Positions 1 through 9,888 of a stretch of DNA of 64,000 nucleotides are shown piece by piece. The notes beneath the pieces are model-generated. The model saw only the letters and a list, made by a program, of their open reading frames with translations, was not told the DNA's origin and did not search any database. A program made the translations under genes and the position numbers. Position 1 is the first letter of the stretch. Every line of letters begins with the position of its first letter. Source of the DNA: Oxalobacteraceae bacterium (GTDB lineage: Bacteria; Pseudomonadota; Gammaproteobacteria; Burkholderiales; Burkholderiaceae_D); assembly GCA_010024875.1 (NCBI GenBank), contig RGFZ01000004.1:1-64000 (forward strand), in the 5' to 3' direction.

Positions 1-95
1 CTGACTCCCCCTGGGACGTGTTGTTGAATTTGTTCCCGCTGTCGGAACGCTTGCACTATGCGACAGCACGATGTGCAGAGTTATCTGCACTGAAT
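1..95 (-). other. 5' leader with hairpin and Shine-Dalgarno site of an off-window gene
   Basis: Downstream of the promoter at 96-125 the minus strand carries a 7-bp inverted repeat, GTGCAGA-GTTA-TCTGCAC (73-90), at the predicted transcription start. It ends in a strong purine-rich ribosome-binding site, AGGGGGAG (5-12), only four bases from the window edge. A start codon should therefore lie just outside. hupB often follows lon in this group and is one candidate, but nothing visible identifies the gene. The inverted repeat could be an operator or a 5'-end hairpin. Confidence 0.5.
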
Positions 96-125
96 ATTAG
101 ACTCGTCGCCACCCGTTAGTGTCAA
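96..125 (-). promoter_or_regulatory. Sigma-70-type promoter for a gene beyond the left edge
   Basis: On the minus strand a perfect -35 box TTGACA (120-125) is followed after 18 bases by TCTAAT (96-101), which matches the -10 consensus at five of six positions. It points leftwards, away from lon and out of the window. Transcription would start near base 88. The assignment rests on the boxes and on the ribosome-binding site seen at the extreme left edge. Confidence 0.6.
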
Positions 126-352
126 GAAATTTACCTGATAACACTATTCAAAAAAGAAGAATTTCCGACCTAACAAAGCTTACAAAACAAATCAGCCATG
201 TCACAAACTCTCCGAAACATTTGGTTTGCGATCACAAAACACTGCTAACTCGTTGATTACGCAAGTCTTGCCCATCCTATGACCAACTTTGCTCTTGCAC
301 AGCACAAAAAAGTCTTGTCGAAAGAATTTCAGCTGACATAGAAATTTTGCAT

Positions 353-380
353 CAAAAAAGCGCTCCGTAGAGCGCTTCTT
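353..380 (-). terminator. Rho-independent terminator of lon
   Basis: The minus strand reads AGCGCTC-TACG-GAGCGCT, a 7-bp stem with a 4-base loop, followed directly by a T run. It starts about 20 bases after the lon stop codon. Bases 126-352, between this terminator and the promoter of the off-window gene, are AT-rich and show no gene. Confidence 0.85.
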
Positions 381-398
381 CATGGTGCTTGAACAAGC

Positions 399-2813
399 TC
401 AGTGCTTAACCACCGGCGCCTTCGATTTTTCTTCTGACGAAGCAACCGCAGGCGCTGGTGCGGCTTCTTCATCGGTCAGTGGCACTGGCTGGCGTTCTAA
501 CGCGATCTCAAGCACCTTGTCGATCCATTTGACTGGTACGATTTCGAGGCGGTTTTTCACGTTTTCAGGAATCTCTGCGAGATCTTTCACATTCTGGTCG
601 GGAATCAGCACCGTCTTGGTGCCACCGCGCAGTGCAGCCAGCAGTTTTTCCTTCAAACCACCAATCGGTAGAACCTCGCCGCGCAATGTGATCTCGCCGG
701 TCATCGCCACATCCGCGCGCACCGGAATACCGGTGAATACCGACACCAACGCCGTGGTCATCGCAATACCAGCCGATGGACCATCTTTCGGTGTCGCACC
801 TTCAGGTACATGAATATGAATGTCGGTTTTATCGAACACGTCGTTTTTGATGCCCAACACCTTGGACCGGCTGCGCACTACGGTGCGCGCTGCCTCAATG
901 GATTCTTTCATCACATCGCCCAGTGTGCCGGTACGGATGACATTACCCTTGCCCGGCATGGTCATCGCTTCGATCGTGAGCAAATCACCGCCGACTTCCG
1001 TCCAGGCCAGACCGACAACTTGCCCGATTTGATTATCTTTTTCGGCGACGCCAAAGTCATAGCGGCGTACACCGAGAAACTTACCGAGATTCTTACTGGT
1101 GACGGTGATTTTTTTCTCCTGCTTTTTGAGCAGCAGCATCTTGACCACCTTACGGCAGATCTTGGAGATTTCCCGTTCGAGCGAACGAACACCAGCCTCG
1201 CGCGTGTAATACCGGATGATGTCTCGCACTGCGGATTCGGCGACGCTGATCTCATTGTCCTTCAGACCATTGTTCTTGATCTGTTTCGGCAAGAGATAAC
1301 GCTGAGCGATGCTGGTCTTTTCATCCTCGGTATAACCCGATAGACGAATAACCTCCATCCGGTCGAGAAGCGCCATGGGGATATTCAGCGAGTTCGCGGT
1401 CGCGACGAACATCACGTCCGAGAGATCGAAATCAACCTCGACGTAGTGATCAGCAAAAGTATGGTTTTGCTCGGGGTCGAGCACCTCGAGTAGCGCCGAT
1501 GCGGGATCGCCCCGGAAATCCTGGCCGAGTTTGTCGATCTCGTCCAGCAGAAACAGCGGGTTGCGAACTCCCGTTTTAGTCAGACTCTGCAAGATCTTGC
1601 CCGGCATGGAGCCTATGTAGGTGCGACGATGGCCACGAATCTCGGCTTCGTCACGCACACCACCTAGCGCCATGCGAACGAATTTGCGATTCGTCGCGCG
1701 CGCAATCGATTGTCCAAGCGAGGTCTTGCCGACACCCGGCGGGCCAACGAAGCAGAGAATGGGCGCCTTGACCTTGTCGACCCGCTGCTGTACGGCGAGA
1801 TATTCGAGGATGCGTTCCTTGATCTTGTCGAGTCCGTAGTGATCGTCCTCGAGTACTTTCTCTGCATGGGTCAGGTCATTGTTGACCTTGGACTTTTTAC
1901 GCCACGGAAGACCTATCAGCACATCAATGTAATTTCGAACTACAGTGGCCTCGGCCGACATGGGCGACATCAGCTTAAGCTTCTTGAGTTCGCTTTGCGC
2001 CTTCTCGCGCGCTTCTTTCGGCATCTTTGCAGCGATGATCTTCTTTTCCAGATCTTCGAGGTCTGCGCCTTCTTCGCCTTCGCCGAGTTCTTTCTGAATC
2101 GCCTTAACCTGCTCGTTCAGGTAATACTCTCGCTGAGATTTTTCCATCTGGCGCTTCACGCGGCCACGGATGCGCTTCTCAACCTGCAGAATGTCGAGCT
2201 CTGCTTCGAGTTGTCCGAGCAAATGTTCGTGGCGCTTGGCGACATTGAAGATTTCGAGAATGACTTGTTTTTGCTCGAGCTTCAGGGGTAAGTGCGCGGC
2301 GATAGTATCGGCAAGCCGGCCGGCATCATCGATGCCTGCGAGCGAAGTAAGGATCTCCGGCGGTATCTTTTTATTGAGCTTTACATACTGATCGAACTGC
2401 TGGACGATCGCGCGACGCATCGCCTCAACCTCGGACTCGTCGCCCGGCTCAGATTCAACTGGCGACAAATCTGCCATGAAGTGTGTATCGACTTCGGTGA
2501 TCTGATGGATACGCGCGCGCTGTGCGCCCTCGACCAGCACCTTCACGGTGCCATCGGGCAGCTTTAGCATTTGCAAGATATTGGCGATACAGCCGATTTC
2601 GTAGATGTCATCAGCGGAAGGCTCATCCTTGGCGGCCGCTTTTTGCGCGGCGAGCATGATGCTCTTGCCCTGCTCCATCGCAGCCTCGAGTGCCTTGATG
2701 GATTTGGGACGACCAACGAACAGTGGTATCACCATATGCGGGAACACCACCACATCGCGCAGCGGAAGCAAGGGCAATTGGGTGGGTTCGGAAAATTGGG
2801 AAGTGATCGTCAT
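399..2813 (-). CDS. lon: ATP-dependent protease Lon
   Basis: Lon is a cytoplasmic AAA+ serine protease that degrades misfolded and regulatory proteins. The 804-residue product is close to the 784 of E. coli Lon. In order it has an N-terminal substrate-binding domain beginning [15 protein letters not shown], a coiled-coil region, an AAA+ module with Walker [10 protein letters not shown] and Walker B FLLDEIDK, and a C-terminal protease domain. The catalytic dyad is visible: Ser680 in DGPSAG and Lys723 in GGLKEK. The C-terminal tail is Ala/Glu-rich and variable. The gene is the last of the tig-clpP-clpX-lon cluster and has its own terminator. A 379-base gap separates it from clpX, so it probably has its own promoter. 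No clear heat-shock promoter was found. Confidence 0.98.
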   Translation of the reverse strand: MTITSQFSEPTQLPLLPLRDVVVFPHMVIPLFVGRPKSIKALEAAMEQGKSIMLAAQKAAAKDEPSADDIYEIGCIANILQMLKLPDGTVKVLVEGAQRARIHQITEVDTHFMADLSPVESEPGDESEVEAMRRAIVQQFDQYVKLNKKIPPEILTSLAGIDDAGRLADTIAAHLPLKLEQKQVILEIFNVAKRHEHLLGQLEAELDILQVEKRIRGRVKRQMEKSQREYYLNEQVKAIQKELGEGEEGADLEDLEKKIIAAKMPKEAREKAQSELKKLKLMSPMSAEATVVRNYIDVLIGLPWRKKSKVNNDLTHAEKVLEDDHYGLDKIKERILEYLAVQQRVDKVKAPILCFVGPPGVGKTSLGQSIARATNRKFVRMALGGVRDEAEIRGHRRTYIGSMPGKILQSLTKTGVRNPLFLLDEIDKLGQDFRGDPASALLEVLDPEQNHTFADHYVEVDFDLSDVMFVATANSLNIPMALLDRMEVIRLSGYTEDEKTSIAQRYLLPKQIKNNGLKDNEISVAESAVRDIIRYYTREAGVRSLEREISKICRKVVKMLLLKKQEKKITVTSKNLGKFLGVRRYDFGVAEKDNQIGQVVGLAWTEVGGDLLTIEAMTMPGKGNVIRTGTLGDVMKESIEAARTVVRSRSKVLGIKNDVFDKTDIHIHVPEGATPKDGPSAGIAMTTALVSVFTGIPVRADVAMTGEITLRGEVLPIGGLKEKLLAALRGGTKTVLIPDQNVKDLAEIPENVKNRLEIVPVKWIDKVLEIALERQPVPLTDEEAAPAPAVASSEEKSKAPVVKH

Positions 2814-3192
2814 TGCGAGCCTTTTGATAAAACCTGAGGCCTATGTTGGCATGTTTTGGCCAATCACAAGTCCTTTGCCAGCCAAACCTTACAACAGCTA
2901 ATGCATTTTTGCCTTAAAAACCTGACAAATCGGCTATTTACCCCTGTTTATGGCCCGAAAATGCGAGGAAAAGCGCACTGGCGGGCGACAGCAGGATCCG
3001 TTTCCATCGACTAAGCGCCCGAAGCTCGCTGGGAACGGCTTGCGATGTCCACCGGAATGCATAGTTGTGAGTCGATTGTACTTTGTTTGTTCAAAAAACT
3101 GACGTAAGACAGCGTTTTTCAGCAGTTTTTTGCGATTTTTGCAGGAATTTGACGAGTAGACAGCCAAGCTGGATCGCAGCGGCCCGCCGGGT
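2814..3192 (-). other. Intergenic region clpX-lon, likely holding the lon promoter
   Basis: This 379-base gap holds no convincing gene. The 77-residue ORF in the track here (2934-3167, minus) has no recognisable features. A weak promoter candidate for lon is TTGTCA (2923-2928) with TGCATT 17 bases downstream (2900-2905); the -10 box is poor. I did not see a sigma-32 consensus. Confidence 0.3.
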
Positions 3193-4461
3193 TTACTTCG
3201 CGCCGGAGACCTTGGGCTGTTCGTGATAGATCAGCAGAGGCTTGGCGCCATTCGTGATCGTGTTCTCGTCGATCACGACCTTGGCGACATTTTGCTCATT
3301 TGGCAATTCAAACATCACATCGAGCAGTGCATGCTCGACAATCGAACGCAAGCCTCGGGCGCCGGTCTTGCGAGCGAGTGCTTTCTTGGCGATCGCATGC
3401 AGCGCCGCAGGGCGCACCTCGAGTTCAGCGCCTTCCATCTCGAGCAGCTTCGAATACTGTTTGATGAGTGCGTTCTTGGGTTCAAGCAGAATCTGTATCA
3501 GTGCCTCTTCCGTGAGCTCGGACAAGGTCGCCACGACAGGCAAGCGGCCAACCAGCTCGGGAATGAGACCAAACTTGATCAGATCCTCCGGCTCGGCATC
3601 GGTCATGACCTCGCTCGCCGTGCGCTCTGACTGGCTTTTTACCTCGGCGGAGAAACCGATGCCACTTTTCTCAGAGCGATTGGAAATGATCTTTGCCAGG
3701 CCATCGAACGCGCCGCCACAAATGAACAAGATGTTGGTCGTGTCGATCTGCACGAAGTCTTGATTCGGGTGTTTGCGTCCGCCCTGCGGCGGCACGGACG
3801 CCATCGTGCCTTCGATCAGCTTCAGTAGCGCCTGCTGAACTCCCTCACCCGATACATCGCGCGTAATCGATGGGTTGTCCGACTTGCGTGAGATTTTGTC
3901 GATCTCATCAATGTAGACAATACCCTTCTGGGCCTTCTCGACTTCGTAGTTGCAGTTTTGTAGCAGCTTCTGAATGATGTTCTCTACATCCTCGCCCACG
4001 TAGCCGGCCTCGGTCAGCGTCGTGGCATCGGCAATTACGAAGGGCACATTCAGCATGCGCGCCAGCGTTTGTGCGAGCAGGGTCTTTCCCGAGCCCGTCG
4101 GGCCGATCAGCAAAATGTTGCTCTTGGCAAGCTCGACTTCGTCTTTCTTGCCCAGATGACGCAGACGCTTGTAGTGGTTGTATACCGCGACCGACAGTGT
4201 GCGCTTAGCGGTCTCCTGTCCGATCACATACTGACCAAGTAAGTCGCAGATTTCCTGAGGGGTAGGAAGGTCCGATTTCGGGGTGGCAACCGTCTCGACC
4301 GTGGACGCTTCATCCCGGATGATGTCATTGCAAAGATCGATACATTCGTCGCAGATAAATACGGATGGGCCGGCGATTAGCTTTTTAACCTCGTGCTGGC
4401 TCTTCCCGCAGAATGAGCAGTAGAGCAACTTTTCGCCGCTGGACGACTTTTTTTCGGACAT
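3193..4461 (-). CDS. clpX: ATP-dependent Clp protease, ATP-binding subunit ClpX
   Basis: ClpX is the hexameric AAA+ unfoldase that recognises tagged substrates, including ssrA-tagged peptides, and feeds them to ClpP. The 422-residue protein has the N-terminal zinc-binding domain (Cys15, Cys18, Cys37, Cys40), Walker A GPTGSGKT at about 120-127, the substrate-gripping pore loop GYVG at 153-156, and Walker B YIDEIDK at about 183-189. Length and all motifs are normal, so ClpX appears intact. This contrasts with the adjacent clpP, which is broken in this sequence. ClpX can also act without ClpP as a remodelling chaperone. The gene lies 126 bases after the clpP remnant. Confidence 0.98.
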   Translation of the reverse strand: MSEKKSSSGEKLLYCSFCGKSQHEVKKLIAGPSVFICDECIDLCNDIIRDEASTVETVATPKSDLPTPQEICDLLGQYVIGQETAKRTLSVAVYNHYKRLRHLGKKDEVELAKSNILLIGPTGSGKTLLAQTLARMLNVPFVIADATTLTEAGYVGEDVENIIQKLLQNCNYEVEKAQKGIVYIDEIDKISRKSDNPSITRDVSGEGVQQALLKLIEGTMASVPPQGGRKHPNQDFVQIDTTNILFICGGAFDGLAKIISNRSEKSGIGFSAEVKSQSERTASEVMTDAEPEDLIKFGLIPELVGRLPVVATLSELTEEALIQILLEPKNALIKQYSKLLEMEGAELEVRPAALHAIAKKALARKTGARGLRSIVEHALLDVMFELPNEQNVAKVVIDENTITNGAKPLLIYHEQPKVSGAK

Positions 4462-4569
4462 GGACTGACCAGAAATGGTGAATTTGGCTTGATCTTACCT
4501 GCGAAATCGAAATCCGTCACGCAGGGGCACCGCCCCCAGCGGCCGAGATATTTTGCCGACAGGACAATT

Positions 4570-4575
4570 ATTATA
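4570..4575 (-). promoter_or_regulatory. Candidate -10 box upstream of clpX
   Basis: The clpP-clpX gap contains a perfect TATAAT on the minus strand, about 108 bases before the clpX start. No good -35 box lies at the right spacing, because that position falls within the end of clpP. If real, it would allow clpX transcription independent of tig-clpP. Confidence 0.35.
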
Positions 4576-4587
4576 GAAATGCTATTT

Positions 4588-5068
4588 TTAGGCGCGGTGG
4601 GTCAGTACCTTGTCGATCATTCCGTACTCGACCGCCTGATCGGCGGACATGAAGTTGTCGCGGTCGGTGTCGCGGCTGATCTGCTCAATATCGCGGCCGG
4701 TCTTCTCCGAGAGAATGCTATTGAGCCGTTCGCGCAAGTAGAGAATTTCGCGGGCCTGAATCTCGATGTCCGATGCCTGTCCCTGTGCGCCGCCCAAGGG
4801 CTGGTGAATCATCACGCGGGAATTCGGCAGCGAAAAACGCTTGCCCTTGGCGCCTGCGGCCAGCAGGAAAGCGCCCATTGATGCTGCCAGCCCGGTGCAC
4901 AAGGTGGAGACATCCGGCTTGATGAACTGCATGGTGTCATAGATCGCCAGACCGGCCGAGACCGAACCGCCCGGCGAATCGGCCGCTCTGCTCGATCACC
5001 ATTGGCACCATGCCGAGCATCTCGGTATCGATTGCAGATTTGCGATAAACGCTGTCTACCATAGTCAT
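4588..5068 (-). pseudogene. clpP: ClpP protease subunit, disrupted by an internal deletion
   Basis: ClpP is the serine peptidase that forms the proteolytic chamber of ClpXP. Here it lies in two frames. The 5' part starts at ATG 5068 and reads a normal N-terminus up to [11 protein letters not shown], then runs out of frame and stops at 4937. The 3' part resumes in another frame at [14 protein letters not shown] and continues to the normal C-terminus LTHRA. It keeps the catalytic Ser (AASMGAF), His (MIHQP) and Asp (DTDRDNF). Compared with E. coli ClpP, about 52 codons are missing, roughly 155 nt, starting with the family's GER-DIYSRLLKER segment. Adding 155 nt restores a 211-residue frame. The ORF track shows only the 114-residue remnant 4588-4932. 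It is either a true pseudogene or an assembly deletion; the neighbours tig and clpX are intact. Confidence 0.9.
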
Positions 5069-5117
5069 TCCCATCTTCAAATGTTGAGTGGCGGTCAGGC
5101 TGGCGGCGCCGGAGCAG

Positions 5118-6461
5118 TCAGTCCTGCGAGTTGTTCATCAGATCATCAAACGGTACCGTCGTTTCCTTGACTTTGGCTTTTTCCAGCACAAAATTCACCA
5201 CGTTTTCCTCAAGCACCAGCGCCTCGACCTCAGCAATGCGATTGCGGTCGCTGTAGTAGTACTTGATGACTTGCTGAGGATCTTCGTAGGCCTTCGAGAA
5301 ATCTTCGATGTACGTCTTGATCTGATCGGGCGTCGCACTCAGCGAGTTCGCTTTGACCATTTCAGACAAGATCAGGCCAAGACGCACGCGGCGGTCTGCC
5401 TGCTGAGTGAACAGGTCGGCAGGGAAAGGCATGTCTTTCACATTGACACCACGCTGACGCATGTCTTCGCGGGTCATTTCGGCCAGACGCTCGGCATCTT
5501 GTTCGAGCAGAGATTTGGGAACGTCCAGTTCGGCGACCTTCAGCAGCGCATCCATCACGCTCTGCTTGGTGCGCGATTTGACTCGGCTGCCGACTTCGCG
5601 TTCCAGATTCACACGAATATCGTCGCGCATTTTTTGCAGATCGCCATCAGGGATGCCCAGACTCTGAGCGAACTCGGTATTCACTTCGGGCATGTGCGCC
5701 CATTCGACGTTCTTCACCGTGATGGTGAATTCTGCGGTCTTGCCGGCGACATCTTTGCCGTGGTAGTCCTCGGGAAAGTCCAGTGGAAAGGTACGGCTCT
5801 CCCCGACTTTCAGGCCAATGGTGGCTTTTTCAAAATCCGCCAGCATGCGGCCCTCGCCCAGCACGAACGAGAAATTGTCAGCCTTGCCGCCAGCGAACTC
5901 AACGCCGTCGATCTTACCAACGAAATCAATGGTCACGCGATCGCCATTGAGTGCGGCGACATCGGCACCGCCGTCGCCGTGAGCATGATGCTCTCCCTTG
6001 GTATGGAAGTGAACGCGCTGCTTGCGCAGGATGTCAATGGTCTTGTCGATCTCGGCGTCGGTAATATCGGAGCGGCTTTTCTCGATTTCGATCGCTGACA
6101 GATCGCCGATCTTCACTTCAGGGTAGATCTCGAAAGTCGCCTGAAACACCAGCGAGCCTTCGACACTGGCACCCTCTTTCGGCTCAATGCGCGGATAACC
6201 GGCGACCCGCAGATTGTTCGATGCCGCCGTCGTCGCGAATGCACGGCCCACGGTGTCGTTCAGCACCTCGTTCTCGACCATCGGGCCGTACTGCGCAGCG
6301 ATCATCTTCATCGGCACTTTGCCGGGCCTGAATCCGGGTGCCTTGGCAGTCCGAGCGCGCACTTTCAGGCGCTTCTCGACCTCGGCGTTAATCTCAGCCA
6401 GAGGCACGGTCAGCGTCACGCGGCGTTCGAGTTTTTCGAGGGTTTCGACTTCAGTTGACAT
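5118..6461 (-). CDS. tig: Trigger factor, ribosome-associated chaperone
   Basis: Trigger factor binds ribosomal protein L23 at the exit tunnel and shields nascent chains; its middle domain is an FKBP-type prolyl isomerase. The 447-residue protein has the N-terminal ribosome-binding domain with the signature [12 protein letters not shown] at about residues 43-54, then the PPIase domain ([14 protein letters not shown] onward), then the C-terminal helical domain. It is slightly longer than the E. coli protein. A His/Gly-rich insertion ([10 protein letters not shown]) sits just before the PPIase domain and may explain the extra length. It is first in the tig-clpP-clpX order, 49 bases upstream of clpP and downstream of tRNA-Leu. 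Confidence 0.97.
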   Translation of the reverse strand: MSTEVETLEKLERRVTLTVPLAEINAEVEKRLKVRARTAKAPGFRPGKVPMKMIAAQYGPMVENEVLNDTVGRAFATTAASNNLRVAGYPRIEPKEGASVEGSLVFQATFEIYPEVKIGDLSAIEIEKSRSDITDAEIDKTIDILRKQRVHFHTKGEHHAHGDGGADVAALNGDRVTIDFVGKIDGVEFAGGKADNFSFVLGEGRMLADFEKATIGLKVGESRTFPLDFPEDYHGKDVAGKTAEFTITVKNVEWAHMPEVNTEFAQSLGIPDGDLQKMRDDIRVNLEREVGSRVKSRTKQSVMDALLKVAELDVPKSLLEQDAERLAEMTREDMRQRGVNVKDMPFPADLFTQQADRRVRLGLILSEMVKANSLSATPDQIKTYIEDFSKAYEDPQQVIKYYYSDRNRIAEVEALVLEENVVNFVLEKAKVKETTVPFDDLMNNSQD

Positions 6462-6492
6462 GTGCTTCGTCCAAAAATGTTAATCAGAACCG

Positions 6493-6579
6493 TGGTGCGA
6501 GGAGGGGGACTCGAACCCCCACACCATTGCTGGCGTCAGGACCTAAACCTGGTGCGTCTACCAATTTCGCCATCCTCGC
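6493..6579 (-). tRNA. tRNA-Leu, anticodon UAG
   Basis: The 87-base gene on the minus strand starts GCGAGGAT and ends with an encoded CCA. The acceptor stem GCGAGGA pairs with TCCTCGC. The anticodon stem-loop CAGG-TTTAGGT-CCTG places TAG at positions 34-36, and the T arm contains GGTTCGAGTCC. A long variable arm identifies it as a class II leucine tRNA. It lies directly upstream of tig, a common betaproteobacterial arrangement. Confidence 0.97.
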
Positions 6580-6631
6580 GGCTATCGGGCACAGCGCCCA
6601 AAAAGAGAAGCTGACCCGACACAGTTTCAAC

Positions 6632-6670
6632 AAAAGCAAAGGGCGACCCAGCGTCAAGAGCGGTCGCCCT
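6632..6670 (-). terminator. Rho-independent terminator of the RND efflux operon
   Basis: The minus strand has a 9-bp perfect stem, AGGGCGACC / GGTCGCCCT (6640-6648 with 6662-6670), with a 13-base loop. It is followed by the T-rich stretch TTGCTTTTGTT. It lies about 120 bases after the stop codon of the RND permease and before tRNA-Leu. Confidence 0.7.
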
Positions 6671-6789
6671 GCGTTGCCATTGTGGTGGCTGTGACTCTAA
6701 GTCCGAATTTTACTGGAAAATCAAGCAAAATGCTCCGGTTCCGCACCCCGCTGCCACAGTAATCGCGGAAGATTCTGCTTCATTCCGGC

Positions 6790-9700
6790 TCATCGCGCCC
6801 CAGAAGAAACCGGGCGCTTCACCCTGAACCACGCCGCATACAGCGCAGGCAGGAACAGCAGCGTGAGCACGGTCGCCAAGATCAGCCCGCCCATGATCGC
6901 CACCGCCATCGGCCCCCAGAACACCGAGCGCGACAGCGGAATCATCGCCAGCACCGCCGTGGCCGCCGTCAGCATGATGGGGCGACAGCGCCGGACCACT
7001 GAACCAACGATCGCATCCCAGGCCGGGATCCCGGCCGCGATATCTTGCTCAATCTGATCCACCAGAATGACAGAATTTCGGATGATCATCCCGAACAGCG
7101 CAATCACCCCGAGCTGTGCGACAAAGCCGAAAGGCCTCTGCAAGATCAACAGCGCCATCGCCGCCCCCGCCACGCCCAGCGGACCCGTCAGGAACACTAG
7201 TACCGAACGTGAAAAGCTGTGAAGCTGCAGCATCAGCAAAGTAAAGACAATGAAAATCACCAGCGGTACATTGGCCGCGATGGATTCCTGTGCCTTGCCG
7301 CTGTCGGCAATCGCGCCCTCCAGACTGATCTTGTAGCCCGGCGGTAGCTTCTCGCGCAGGCCATTCAGCTGCGGATCGATCTGCATCGAGACAGTGGGCC
7401 CCTGAATGCCGTCGGCCACATCGGATTGCACCGTGATCGCCCATTCGCGACCATAGCGCCATATGACGCCAGGCTCCCACACGAAACGCGGTGTCGCCAG
7501 TTGCGACAGCGGCACAGCACGGCCGGTGGGCGTCGGTATGCTGGCGTTACTGAGCGCGGTAATCGTGCTGCGTTCCTCCACCGGTTGCCGCATCACGATA
7601 TCGATCAGCTTGTCACCGGTGCGGAACTGCCCGATGGTCGATCCGCTGAGTATCGTGTTCGCCGCCCGCATCACTGTCTGAGAGCTGATGCCCATCGCTC
7701 TGAGCTTGTCCTGATCCAGATCGATGCGAAGCACCTTGACCGACTCGTTCCAGTTATCGTTCACGCCAATTGCATGCGGGTTCTTGCGCATGATCGCCTT
7801 GACCTCATCTGCGATCACTCTCACCTTGTCGATCTCGGTACCCGTCACGCGGAACTGCACCGGATAAGGCACGGGCGGACCATTCGGCAGCAATTTCACC
7901 CTGCCCCGCACTTCCGGAAAATCCGTTTTGAACACCTGAACAATCTTCAGGCGAAGCGCCTCGCGCGATTTCGCATCCTTTGGCAGCACAACGATTTGCG
8001 ACACATTCGTCTGCGGGAAGATCTGGTCCAGTGGCAGATAAAAGCGCGGGCTGCCCGTGCCGACATAGGTCGTGACACTATCCACGCCCGGTTGCTGGGT
8101 GATGAATCGCTCGAATTTTTTCGCCTGTGTCTCAGTCGCTTGATAAGACGAACCCTCGGGAAGCCACAGCTCGACCATCAGTTCGAGACGGCTGGAATCC
8201 GGAAAGAACTGCTGCTCAATGAATTTGAAGCCAAACACACCCAGGAAAAATCCGGCCAGCGTCAGCATGATCGTGGTCTTGCGCCAATTCACGCACCAGT
8301 TCACTACACGCCGCAAGCGCGTGTAGAACGGTGTATCGAACATCTCATGATGACCATCCGCTGTCGTCGCCGGCTTCACTCGCAACAGCACGTAACCAAT
8401 GTATGGCGTAAAAAGTACGGCAGCGAACCACGAAATCATCAAGGCGATGGCATTCACCGAAAACATCGAAAAGGTGTACTCGCCCGCAGCGGATTTTGCA
8501 AAACCGATCGGCAGGAAACCGGCCGCCGTGATCAAGGTGCCGGTCAACATGGGCATCGCGGTGGAGGTGTAGGCAAAGGTCGCTGCATCAAAACGAGACA
8601 GACCTTCTTCCATTTTGCGCACCATCATCTCCACTGCGATGATTGCGTCATCGACCAGCAGACCCAGTGCAATGATCAGCGCGCCCAGCGAAATTTTGTG
8701 TAGGTCAATGCCAAAGATGCGCATCGCGAGAAAAGTGGCAGCCAACACCAGCGGGATAGTCAATGCGACGACCAGTCCGGGACGCACATCGATGCGCAAA
8801 GGCTGAGTATGCAAGCCTAGCGAGACAAAACTGACGGCCAGAACGATGAGCACCGCCTCAGCCAGCACCTTCAGGAATTCATTGACCGAGGAACTGACCG
8901 CGCGCGGCTGATCAGCGACGCGCTCCAGCGTGATACCGACCGGGAGCTTTGCGCGTATCTGTTCGGCGGCGGCATCAAGATGATGTCCCAGCTCGATGAT
9001 GTCGCCGCCCTTTTCCATCGACACGCCCAGCCCGATCACCTCCTTGCCGTTGTAGCGCAGCTTGTCGCGCGGTGGATCGGCATAGCCGCGCGTGATGGTC
9101 GCGAAATCACCCAGCCGGAAGCTGTTGCCATTCGCGCGTAAAGGCAAGTTCTCCAAGTCTTTCGCGGTGATCAGCGCGCCCGTCACACGTACCTGCAAGT
9201 TATCGGTGGGTGTTACCAGCACGCCACTGCCCTCGACCGCATTTTGCGTATTGATTTGTGCGATCACGCTGTCGACAGGAATACCTAGCTGAGCAAATTT
9301 TTTTGTCGAGAAATCGATGTACAGCTTTTCGTCCTGCACGCCGTAAAGCTCTACTTTGGAGACCGCGGGTACCGATAGTAGTTGCTGGCGCACAAAGTCT
9401 GCGTAATCTTTGACCTCGGCATGACTGAAGCCGTCGCCGGACAGAGCAAAGATGGAACCAAAGGTGTCGCCAAATTCATCATTGAAAAAAGGTCCCTGCA
9501 CGCCCGACGGCAACGTGCTGCGAATGTCACCGATCTTTTTGCGCACCTGATACCAGACCTGAGACACCTCTCTCGGTGGTGTCGACTCGCGCAGCTCAAT
9601 GATGATTAGTGTCTCTCCGGGCTTGGAGTAGCTGCGGATCTTGTCGATGTAAGGCGTCTCCTGGAGTTTTTTCTCCAGCTTGTCGGTCACCTGCTCTGCC

Positions 9701-9888
9701 ATCTGCACCGAGCTGCTGCCCGGCCAGTAGGCGCGGATGACCATCGCGCGGAAGGTGAAGGGCGGATCTTCATCCTGCCCGAGCTTGCTGTAGCTCATCA
9801 CGCCGCCCAGCAGCAGCACCACGATCAGATAGCGAATGAAGGGTATGTGCTCCAGCGCCCAGCGAGAGAGATTCAGTCTGCCTTTCAT
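6790..9888 (-). CDS. RND efflux permease, AcrB/hydrophobe-amphiphile type
   Basis: This inner-membrane permease is driven by the proton gradient and exports drugs or hydrophobic compounds with a periplasmic adaptor and an outer-membrane channel. The 1032-residue protein has the RND layout: one N-terminal membrane helix (YLIVVLLLGGVMSY), a large periplasmic loop, a block of helices, a second periplasmic loop and a second helix block. The paired acidic residues of the proton relay are visible in GLLVDDAIIAVE, typical of the HAE1 group rather than metal pumps. Its start overlaps the stop of the adaptor gene by ATGA, so the two are translationally coupled. No outer-membrane channel or regulator gene is adjacent, so the pair must borrow a TolC-like channel. 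The substrate cannot be told from sequence. Confidence 0.92.
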   Translation of the reverse strand: MKGRLNLSRWALEHIPFIRYLIVVLLLGGVMSYSKLGQDEDPPFTFRAMVIRAYWPGSSSVQMAEQVTDKLEKKLQETPYIDKIRSYSKPGETLIIIELRESTPPREVSQVWYQVRKKIGDIRSTLPSGVQGPFFNDEFGDTFGSIFALSGDGFSHAEVKDYADFVRQQLLSVPAVSKVELYGVQDEKLYIDFSTKKFAQLGIPVDSVIAQINTQNAVEGSGVLVTPTDNLQVRVTGALITAKDLENLPLRANGNSFRLGDFATITRGYADPPRDKLRYNGKEVIGLGVSMEKGGDIIELGHHLDAAAEQIRAKLPVGITLERVADQPRAVSSSVNEFLKVLAEAVLIVLAVSFVSLGLHTQPLRIDVRPGLVVALTIPLVLAATFLAMRIFGIDLHKISLGALIIALGLLVDDAIIAVEMMVRKMEEGLSRFDAATFAYTSTAMPMLTGTLITAAGFLPIGFAKSAAGEYTFSMFSVNAIALMISWFAAVLFTPYIGYVLLRVKPATTADGHHEMFDTPFYTRLRRVVNWCVNWRKTTIMLTLAGFFLGVFGFKFIEQQFFPDSSRLELMVELWLPEGSSYQATETQAKKFERFITQQPGVDSVTTYVGTGSPRFYLPLDQIFPQTNVSQIVVLPKDAKSREALRLKIVQVFKTDFPEVRGRVKLLPNGPPVPYPVQFRVTGTEIDKVRVIADEVKAIMRKNPHAIGVNDNWNESVKVLRIDLDQDKLRAMGISSQTVMRAANTILSGSTIGQFRTGDKLIDIVMRQPVEERSTITALSNASIPTPTGRAVPLSQLATPRFVWEPGVIWRYGREWAITVQSDVADGIQGPTVSMQIDPQLNGLREKLPPGYKISLEGAIADSGKAQESIAANVPLVIFIVFTLLMLQLHSFSRSVLVFLTGPLGVAGAAMALLILQRPFGFVAQLGVIALFGMIIRNSVILVDQIEQDIAAGIPAWDAIVGSVVRRCRPIMLTAATAVLAMIPLSRSVFWGPMAVAIMGGLILATVLTLLFLPALYAAWFRVKRPVSSGAR

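Noticed and set aside
201-383. 60-residue minus-strand ORF next to lon
   Set aside because: It overlaps the lon terminator, has no ribosome-binding site and shows no family features.
2934-3167. 77-residue minus-strand ORF between clpX and lon
   Set aside because: Low-information composition and no start signal; it occupies the likely lon promoter region.
5088-6098. 336-residue plus-strand ORF opposite tig
   Set aside because: It is an antisense shadow of the trigger factor gene; codon bias of the true gene on the other strand explains it.
7426-8703. 425-residue plus-strand ORF opposite the RND permease
   Set aside because: Antisense shadow with His/Arg-rich, non-globular composition.
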